Shown here: positions 58,134 through 64,000 of the stretch, piece after piece
Layout of the letters: the number at the start of each line of letters is the position of its first letter
Position numbering within the stretch: position 1 is the stretch's first letter
DNA from: Marivita sp. XM-24bin2
GTDB lineage: Bacteria; Pseudomonadota; Alphaproteobacteria; Rhodobacterales; Rhodobacteraceae
Length of the DNA stretch: 64,000 nt
NCBI GenBank assembly: GCA_003149565.1
Contig: QCWH01000003.1
Location: 1 to 64,000 of the forward strand
Direction of reading: 5' to 3'
Position numbers and translations under genes: made by a program
The notes under the pieces: model-generated
The model's input: the letters and a program-made list of their open reading frames with translations, nothing else
The model's database searches: none
Told to the model about the DNA's origin: nothing

Positions 58134-59053
58134 CACGCGCCCTGCCGCTGATCGTTCTGATCCTCGCAGGAGCCGCCTGGGGGGCGACGCAACCGCTCGC
58201 CAAAACTGCTGTCAGCGAAGGGTATCGGCATTTCGGTATCCTGTTCTGGCAGATGGGGATTGGCGCTGTGGTCTTGGGGCTGGTCTGCGCGCTGCGCGGC
58301 ACCGACATGCGGTTCACCTGGCGCGACATCGCACTCTACACGGTTCTGGCACTAATCGGATCTGTCCTACCGGGCATCTCATCCTATTCGGCGGCAATCC
58401 ACCTGCCCTCGGGCGTGTTGTCGATCCTGCTCAGCAGCATCCCGATGATCGCCTTTCCCATCGCATTGGCCTTTGGCTTGGAACGGTTCCGCTGGCGCAG
58501 ACTGGCTGGGCTGAGCCTCGGCTTCACTGGCATCTGCCTGCTCATCCTGCCTGAGGCTAGCCTGCCTGCCTCGGTACCGGTGATCTGGGTTTTCGTCGCG
58601 CTGATTTCCTCGTTTTTTTATGCTCTGGAAAGCAGCGTGGTGGCACGCTGGGGTCTGGGTGGGCTCGACCCGGTGCAGACCCTCTGTGGTGCTTCCTTGG
58701 TAGGCACCGTTATCACCCTGCCGCTGGCCCTTCTGACCGGCCAGTTCATCGACCCGCGCGGGCCGTGGGGCGCACCGGATGGTGCAATCGTGGCCTCGTC
58801 ACTGCTGCATGCGGCGGCCTATGTCGCCTATGTCTGGCTGGTCGGACGCGCAGGCCCGGTTTTTACGGTGCAGATCAGCTATTTCGTGACATTGTTCGGC
58901 GTTACCTGGGCGATGCTGTTCCTGAATGAAAGCTATTCGCCCTATTTCTGGGCCGCATTGGCGGTGATGCTGGGCGGTCTGGCGTTGGTGCAACCGCGAC
59001 CCACAGCGGTGCTTGTCCCGACCTTGGAACAAGATCAGACTGGAACCGCCTGA
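58130..59053 (+). CDS. EamA-family (DMT) transporter
   Basis: A 307-residue protein with ten helices in two repeats, coupled to the YmdB-like gene by an ATGA overlap. The first segment is 'ALPLIVLILAGAAWGATQPLAKTAV', the second repeat starts near 'VFVALISSFFYALESSVVARWG'. Substrate unknown. Being coupled to a phosphoesterase may be coincidental. Confidence 0.9.
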   Translation: MTRALPLIVLILAGAAWGATQPLAKTAVSEGYRHFGILFWQMGIGAVVLGLVCALRGTDMRFTWRDIALYTVLALIGSVLPGISSYSAAIHLPSGVLSILLSSIPMIAFPIALAFGLERFRWRRLAGLSLGFTGICLLILPEASLPASVPVIWVFVALISSFFYALESSVVARWGLGGLDPVQTLCGASLVGTVITLPLALLTGQFIDPRGPWGAPDGAIVASSLLHAAAYVAYVWLVGRAGPVFTVQISYFVTLFGVTWAMLFLNESYSPYFWAALAVMLGGLALVQPRPTAVLVPTLEQDQTGTA

Positions 59054-59071
59054 GATAAAGGACCCGCAACC

Positions 59072-60856
59072 GTGCTCACCGCACTGATCGACCTCGACCA
59101 GACCACGCAGGCCGTGCTGGCCCTCGCCACCGTGGCGGTCATGTTCGCGCTTTTCGTCCGCGAGACCTATCCGACCGAGGTCGTCGCCATCGGCGGGGTG
59201 GCGTTCTTGCTGGCGACAGGGGTACTGCCCTATGGTGATGCGTTGGAGGTTCTGTCGAACCCGGCCCCTTGGACAATCGCGGCAATGTTCCTGGTGATGG
59301 GTGCCCTTGTGCGCACAGGCGCGCTCAACGCCTTCACCAATGCTGCGCAATCGGCGGTCGAGAAGCGCCCTAAACGGGCGATGGCAGGCATCATTGGTGT
59401 GGTCATCATAGCCTCGGCTTTCATGAACAACACACCTGTCGTGGTGGTCATGCTGCCGCTCTTTGTGCAACTGGCCAAAACCCTCGGCCTTGCGCCATCG
59501 AAACTGCTGATCCCGCTCAGCTATGCCGCGATCCTCGGCGGCACGCTGACACTCATTGGCACTTCGACCAACCTGCTTGTCGATGGGGTCGCCCGAGCGC
59601 AGGGGTTGGAGCCTTTCTCCATCTTCGAAGTCACGCCACTGGCGGTGGTTCTGATCGCGTGGGGCATGTTCTATCTCTGGGCGTTCGGGCGGTTCCTGCT
59701 GCCCGAGCGCACCAGCATGGCGGCGATGCTGTCGGACCGCTCAAAAATGAAGTTCTTCACGGAAGCGGTTATCCCACCCGACAGTAACCTGATCGGCCGC
59801 GAAGTGCAGGGTGTGCAGCTCTTCAAACGCGATGGGGTGCGCCTTATCGACGTGATCCGCGGCGATGCCTCACTGCGGCGCAACCTCGATGGCGTGACGT
59901 TGCAGGTGGGCGACCGGGTGGTGCTGCGCACGCAGATGACCGAATTGCTGAGCCTGCAGCGGAACAAGGAACTGCGTCGGGTGGATCAGGTCTCGGCAGT
60001 GGAGACCACGACGGTCGAAGTGCTGATCACCCCTGTTTGCAAGATGGTGGGCCGCCGACTTGGCGCGATGCGCCTGCGGCGGCGCTACGGCGTATACCCA
60101 CTGGCGGTGCACCGTCGGAACCAGAATATCGGGCGTCAACTGGATGATCTGGTGGTGCGCGTTGGCGACACGCTGCTGCTCGAAGGCGCGCCCGAGGACA
60201 TCCAGCGCATGGCGGATGAACTCAACCTCGTGGACGTGGCCAAACCCTCGGCCCGCGCCTATCGGCGCAGCCACGCGCCCATCGCCATCGCCGCGCTGGC
60301 AGGGCTGGTCTTGCTGGCAGCGTTCGGGATTGCCCCGATCCTTGCTCTCGCGATCATCGCGGTCGCCGTGGTTCTGCTCACGAAATGTGTGGATTCTGAC
60401 GAGGCGTTTTCCTTTGTCGAAGGCCAGCTTCTGGCATTGATCTTTGCCATGCTGGCCATCGGTGCGGCTTTGGAGGCCTCCGGCGCGGTGACGCTGATCG
60501 TCGAAGGACTGGCGCCCTACCTGATGAACCTGCCGCCCTGGGCCATCGTGTGGGTGATATACCTGCTGACGAGCCTGCTCACCGAATTGGTCAGCAACAA
60601 CGCGGTGGCCGTGGTGGTCACGCCGATCGCCATTGGCCTCGCTCAGGTGATGGGGCTCGATCCTCGCCCCTTGGTGGTCGCGGTGATGGTGGCGGCATCC
60701 TGCGCCTTTGCCACGCCAATCGGGTACCAGACCAACACGCTGGTCTACGGGCCGGGTGGATACGCGTTTTCGGACTTCCTGAAAGTCGGAGTGCCGCTCA
60801 ACCTCACCGTAGGGATGTTGGCCTCGACGCTCATCCCGCTGATCTGGCCACTCTAG
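59072..60856 (+). CDS. SLC13-family permease with two RCK_C (TrkA_C) domains
   Basis: A 594-residue membrane protein. GTG 59072 with AAAGGA 9 nt upstream. About six helices, the central pair of RCK_C-like domains (about residues 215-290 and 300-390, 'NLIGREVQGVQLFKRDGVRLIDVIRGD', 'CKMVGRRLGAMRLRRRYGVYPLAVHRR'), then more helices with 'NNAVAVVVTPIAIGLAQVMGLDPRPLVVAVMVAASCAFATPIGYQTNT' (read in parts). The double NN..P/..FATP features are typical of the DASS/SLC13 family for sulfate or dicarboxylates. A double palindrome follows. Confidence 0.92.
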   Translation: MLTALIDLDQTTQAVLALATVAVMFALFVRETYPTEVVAIGGVAFLLATGVLPYGDALEVLSNPAPWTIAAMFLVMGALVRTGALNAFTNAAQSAVEKRPKRAMAGIIGVVIIASAFMNNTPVVVVMLPLFVQLAKTLGLAPSKLLIPLSYAAILGGTLTLIGTSTNLLVDGVARAQGLEPFSIFEVTPLAVVLIAWGMFYLWAFGRFLLPERTSMAAMLSDRSKMKFFTEAVIPPDSNLIGREVQGVQLFKRDGVRLIDVIRGDASLRRNLDGVTLQVGDRVVLRTQMTELLSLQRNKELRRVDQVSAVETTTVEVLITPVCKMVGRRLGAMRLRRRYGVYPLAVHRRNQNIGRQLDDLVVRVGDTLLLEGAPEDIQRMADELNLVDVAKPSARAYRRSHAPIAIAALAGLVLLAAFGIAPILALAIIAVAVVLLTKCVDSDEAFSFVEGQLLALIFAMLAIGAALEASGAVTLIVEGLAPYLMNLPPWAIVWVIYLLTSLLTELVSNNAVAVVVTPIAIGLAQVMGLDPRPLVVAVMVAASCAFATPIGYQTNTLVYGPGGYAFSDFLKVGVPLNLTVGMLASTLIPLIWPL

Positions 60857-60861
60857 CGAGG

Positions 60862-60904
60862 CCGATGCGTCGACGCATCGGAGGTTTCCGTCGACGGAAA
60901 CCTC
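60862..60904. repeat. Double palindrome element, copy 3 (SLC13 gene to amidotransferase)
   Basis: First palindrome CCGATGCGTCGACGCATCGG (60862-60881, perfect). Second 60881-60904, perfect, half GAGGTTTCCGTC. Centres 60871.5 and 60892.5, 21 bp apart. It begins 5 nt after the permease stop and reaches the stop of the convergent amidotransferase gene (60903-60905). Confidence 0.85.
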
Positions 60905-61640
60905 ACCCGCTGTAGCGCGCCACGAACCGGCGCAGGATCTCTACGGGCACAGTCACGTCGCTGGCGTGGCACATCGCAATCAGGTCATCCGCTGTTTCCG
61001 GCGCAAAATACCCCTTGTGGCGATAGATGCGGATCCGGTCCTCAAACACACCGGCATCCGCCTCGGGATGGAACTGCGTGGCATAAACGTTCTGCCCATA
61101 CCGGATCATTTGGTAGGGGCAAGGATCCGACGCCAGCAAGTGCACGCAACCCTCCGGCAAGTCCTGTACCGCTTCCTTGTGGCCGACAAAAGCGTCGAAC
61201 GCCCCAGGCAAACCGGCCACCAGCGGATCCGCCGCGCCTTCTACCGTCACCCGGCAGGTCACTGGCCCCACGGGTTCCCCATAACGGCGCTTTGATACTT
61301 CGGCGCCCAGATGATGCCCCAGGATGCCGATGCCATAACAACAGCCCATGAAGGGCACATCACGTTCCGTGATCTCAGGCATGAGCGACAGGATCTCTGC
61401 TTCAATCCGCGCTTCGACCACGTCCTTTGTGGTCGGATCATCCGACACGCATCCCGGCCCGCCCCCGACGATCACGCCGGCATAATCGGACAGTTGAAGC
61501 CCCTTCGGCAGAGACTCCCGATCCAGGCACACACGGTGTACCTGTGCCTCCGACAGACCGCCTTTTTCCAGGAAGGCGTCGTATTCGCCATCGCTGGCCT
61601 CGGGTTCGGGACGCAGTTGCAGGATGAGAAACGGTTTCAT
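60903..61640 (-). CDS. Class I glutamine amidotransferase
   Basis: A 245-residue protein, start ATG 61640 with GAGAGC before it. Features: '[16 protein letters not shown]', the nucleophile Cys in '[16 protein letters not shown]', and the His-Glu pair in '[12 protein letters not shown]'. The triad is complete, so it should hydrolyse glutamine or a gamma-glutamyl compound. It resembles stand-alone GMP synthase-like amidotransferases. The partner is unknown. Confidence 0.9.
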   Translation of the reverse strand: MKPFLILQLRPEPEASDGEYDAFLEKGGLSEAQVHRVCLDRESLPKGLQLSDYAGVIVGGGPGCVSDDPTTKDVVEARIEAEILSLMPEITERDVPFMGCCYGIGILGHHLGAEVSKRRYGEPVGPVTCRVTVEGAADPLVAGLPGAFDAFVGHKEAVQDLPEGCVHLLASDPCPYQMIRYGQNVYATQFHPEADAGVFEDRIRIYRHKGYFAPETADDLIAMCHASDVTVPVEILRRFVARYSG

Positions 61641-61763
61641 GCAGCTCTCATACCCAACCCCGACAGCAGCGCAAATCCCGAAAACGCAACTTGTTCCCGC
61701 CCCGTCTTCTGCGCTAAAGACGGCCAAACTTCTCGACATCCGATAATCAGGGATACAAACACC

Positions 61764-62513
61764 ATGGCCGGCCATTCCAAATGGGCAAACATCCAGCACC
61801 GCAAGGGTCGTCAGGACAAGATGCGGGCCAAGCTGTTTTCAAAGCTTTCCAAAGAAATCACCGTCGCTGCCAAGATGGGCGACCCCGACCCCGACAAGAA
61901 CCCGCGCCTTCGCCTTGCGGTGAAAGAAGCACGCGGGCAGTCGATGCCCAAGGACAACATCGAACGCGCCATCAAAAAGGCGTCCGGTGGCGAGGGCGAG
62001 GATTACGAAGAAATTCGGTATGAGGGCTATGGCCCGAACGGTGTTGCCGTGATCGTCGAGGCGATGACCGACAACCGCAACCGCACCGCGTCGAGCGTGC
62101 GCTCCACCTTCACAAAGAACGGCGGCAATCTGGGCGAAACCGGTTCCGTGGGCTTCATGTTCGACCGCAAGGGTGAAATCACCTACCCCGCCAGCGTTGG
62201 AGATGCGGACACGGTGATGATGGCCGCGATTGAAGCTGGTGCCGAGGACGTAGAAAGCACCGAAGACGGCCACGTGATCTGGTGCGCGGACACCGATTTG
62301 AACGACGTGGCGACGGCGCTGGAAGCAGACTTGGGCGAATCCGAGTCGACCAAGCTTGTTTGGAAACCAACGACAACAACCGAGCTTGATCTGGACGGCA
62401 TGCAGTCGCTGATGAAGCTTGTCGATGCTTTGGAAGACGATGACGACGTGCAGCGAGTCACAACGAACTTCGAAGCGTCTGACGAGGTCATGGCCCAGTT
62501 GGAAGAGGCCTGA
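61764..62513 (+). CDS. yebC: YebC/PmpR family regulator
   Basis: A 249-residue protein starting [27 protein letters not shown]. Blocks: '[22 protein letters not shown]'-like '[18 protein letters not shown]', '[30 protein letters not shown]' and '[21 protein letters not shown]'. The family includes transcription regulators and a translation factor easing polyproline synthesis. Divergent from the amidotransferase gene. Confidence 0.96.
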   Translation: MAGHSKWANIQHRKGRQDKMRAKLFSKLSKEITVAAKMGDPDPDKNPRLRLAVKEARGQSMPKDNIERAIKKASGGEGEDYEEIRYEGYGPNGVAVIVEAMTDNRNRTASSVRSTFTKNGGNLGETGSVGFMFDRKGEITYPASVGDADTVMMAAIEAGAEDVESTEDGHVIWCADTDLNDVATALEADLGESESTKLVWKPTTTTELDLDGMQSLMKLVDALEDDDDVQRVTTNFEASDEVMAQLEEA

Positions 62514-62562
62514 GTTTCAAGGGCCTTGAAGGGCCTGGCCTGCATCTACGCAAGTGAACCGG

Positions 62563-62584
62563 CAAGCGCCGCGAAAGGCGCTTG
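62563..62584. other. Hairpin between yebC and the response regulator gene
   Basis: CAAGCGCC (62563-62570), loop GCGAAA, GGCGCTTG (62577-62584). An 8-bp stem in the gap between convergent genes, with no strong U-run. Possible attenuating or protective structure. Confidence 0.4.
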
Positions 62585-62631
62585 GCCCCCTTAACGGCAC
62601 GCATCTTCGGTTCCGGCAATCCGGTCGATGA

Positions 62632-63252
62632 TCACACAACCCCGGCCTTTTTCGCGTTTGTCAGTACCGTTGCAGCGTCATTCGCTGCAAATTTGCGACA
62701 GAGCGTCTTGATGACAAAATCCAAGGTCAAATCTCTTAGGCCGAGTTCAGAACCGATTTCGTCCAACGTTTTCCCATGTGCGAGGTTTTGTAGAACGCGC
62801 AACTCTCGTGCCGTTAGCCGAGGTTCGTCGCCGCGCGCATCACAGCTGGCGCCAACCTGCGGATCAACAGCTTCTGGCAGACCGCCAAGTGGATTGCCAG
62901 AGGCTAGTCGGTGAATGGACGTCACATAATTCTGCGATGGCGTCATTTTGGGAAAAAACCCGACTGCGCCCAAGGAGATCGCTTCGCGGATGATATGTTG
63001 CGGCAGGTTGCCGGACATTAGCGCGACCGGAGCCCCCTTACCCTCAGACAGCGCGCGGCGCAGACCATCAAGGCCATTCATCCCAGGCATATTGTAATCG
63101 AGCAGGATCAGATCGAATGGCTCGGATGATACAACCGCGTCAAGGGCCTCATGCAGATCCAATGTCACCGTCGTTTCTATCCCATCACGTCCCAAAACAG
63201 CCGAAAACAGGTCGAGTATCATGTTTTGATCGTCAGCAATGAGTACGCGCAT
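62632..63252 (-). CDS. LuxR-type response regulator
   Basis: A 206-residue protein. N-terminal receiver: 'MRVLIADDQNMILD', phosphoacceptor Asp in 'DLILLDYNMPGMNG', 'VALMSGN' and 'FFPK' with the conserved Lys. C-terminal LuxR-like HTH: 'LTARELRVLQNLAHGKTLDEIGSELGLRDLTLDFVIKTLCRKF'; the expected 'ISxxTVKxHV' is diverged. It lies 3 nt after the upstream hybrid kinase, forming a two-component pair. Confidence 0.92.
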   Translation of the reverse strand: MRVLIADDQNMILDLFSAVLGRDGIETTVTLDLHEALDAVVSSEPFDLILLDYNMPGMNGLDGLRRALSEGKGAPVALMSGNLPQHIIREAISLGAVGFFPKMTPSQNYVTSIHRLASGNPLGGLPEAVDPQVGASCDARGDEPRLTARELRVLQNLAHGKTLDEIGSELGLRDLTLDFVIKTLCRKFAANDAATVLTNAKKAGVV

Positions 63253-63255
63253 ACC

Positions 63256-64000
63256 CTAACCATCTTGCTCGCGGACAGAGATTAGCGCCAATTCTGACTT
63301 CTGCACAAGAGAGTGCCGATCGATTGGTTTCGGCAGGACGCTTGCAAACAAAGCGCCTGATCGCCCGGCCCCACCCGCGAGCGCTGTTACCAGGATGATT
63401 GGAAGCTTGGGTTTGATTGTCTTGGCTGCCTCGGCTAGTTGAGCGCCGTTCATTCCCGGCATGTCGAAATCCGTGACTAAAAGATCCCATGCCTCTGGCG
63501 CGTCTTTGAGTGCATTGAGGGCATCTTCCGGGTCGGTCGATGCTGCGACCTCGGCGCCCGCTGCTTCGAGATACGCAGTGATCACGTCCAGCACTTCCGG
63601 CTGATCATCGACAGCCAAAATCATACGGTCATCAAGTCGACCCGTCACTGACTCAACATAGGGCTCAAGCGACGGTGCCGCCTCGACCGCTTCGATCGGC
63701 CAGTAAACATCGAACTTGGTGCCTTCACCCGGCGCAGTAGTCAGTTGCAGCGCCCCGGCATTGCCCTCAACAACGGAGGACACCACAGCGAGACCAAGAC
63801 CCGTCCCCTTATCGCCCTTGGTGGAGAAATACGGTTTCAGAATGCGGGAAGCGATATCTTCCGTCATGCCTGGACCATCATCTTGAACCGTCAGACGCGC
63901 GTATTGTCGGCCAGCTTCCAGCCGACCAAAGGATAGAGCACCCGATATCTCGACGAGTTCCGGCGGCGCAAGCTCAATAGAGATGGTACCCAATCCGCCT
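63256..64000 (-). CDS. Hybrid histidine kinase, C-terminal part (cut by window end)
   Basis: The reading frame is open to the window end, so the true start lies beyond 64000. Visible: the end of a HATPase_c domain ('LTVQDDGPGMTEDIASRILKPYFSTKGDKGTGLGLAVVSSVVEG', read in two parts) and a receiver domain ('MILAVDDQPEVLD', Asp in 'DLLVTDFDMPGMNG', 'ILVTALAGG', 'LPKP'). It is cotranscribed with the LuxR-type regulator, so it may phosphorylate it directly or through its receiver. Confidence 0.9.
   Translation of the reverse strand, partial: GGLGTISIELAPPELVEISGALSFGRLEAGRQYARLTVQDDGPGMTEDIASRILKPYFSTKGDKGTGLGLAVVSSVVEGNAGALQLTTAPGEGTKFDVYWPIEAVEAAPSLEPYVESVTGRLDDRMILAVDDQPEVLDVITAYLEAAGAEVAASTDPEDALNALKDAPEAWDLLVTDFDMPGMNGAQLAEAAKTIKPKLPIILVTALAGGAGRSGALFASVLPKPIDRHSLVQKSELALISVREQDG

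Overview
The window looks like ordinary chromosome of a marine alphaproteobacterium of the Rhodobacterales (Roseobacter group). The DNA is GC-rich and tightly packed. Several neighbourhoods are, from general knowledge, typical of that order: glyQ and glyS separated by an FkbM-type methyltransferase and a small anchored protein; folB-folP-glmM; an AI-2E permease followed by the DnaA-like hdaA and ppk; a tandem Lrp pair facing ilvC; a Hint-domain protein; DUF3422. No phage, plasmid, insertion sequence, CRISPR array, rRNA operon or biosynthetic cluster was seen.

Layout. 1-986 is poorly coding, with short ORF remnants and a DUF1330 gene; it abuts the 3' end of tRNA-Arg(CCG), a common island boundary. 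1.2-14.5 kb carries malate synthase G, a DUF2256/photolyase pair, aminopeptidase N, a PlsC-like acyltransferase, a lytic transglycosylase, a conserved unknown, gatB, a DUF4177 protein, bolA and a J-domain protein. 14.7-22.2 kb holds a class V aminotransferase, a Hint protein, two Lrp regulators, ilvC, a 27-residue membrane ORF, an EamA exporter and a trypsin-fold protein that has lost its whole catalytic triad. 22.4-30.2 kb is the glycyl-tRNA synthetase cluster, a divergent PPDK-like protein and a SleB/CwlJ hydrolase. 30.3-36.0 kb is folB-folP-glmM, a serine hydrolase and proS. 36.2-46.4 kb has a pentapeptide-repeat protein, a histidine kinase split by a -1 frameshift, an AI-2E permease, hdaA, ppk, an intruding panE-like gene and ppx. 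46.4-52.6 kb has DUF3422, a HemG-like flavodoxin, pntAB and small genes. 52.7-64 kb has transporters, purD, xseA, a YmdB-like phosphoesterase, an SLC13 permease, a glutamine amidotransferase, yebC and a two-component pair cut by the window end.

The genes are mostly housekeeping: translation (gatB, glyQS, proS, tRNA-Arg), folate and wall precursors (folB, folP, glmM), polyphosphate (ppk, ppx), NADPH supply (pntAB), purines and DNA repair (purD, xseA, photolyase). No complete new multi-gene system is evident. The most unusual signals are small and structural: (1) a dimeric palindrome element present three times, always with its two palindromes exactly 21 bp apart centre to centre and within 7 nt of stop codons; (2) a canonical A_AAA_AAG slippery heptamer exactly where a histidine kinase changes frame; (3) seven TGCAA words at 10-11 bp steps between panE and ppx; (4) the triad-less trypsin-fold protein and the PPDK-like protein with altered ATP-site residues.
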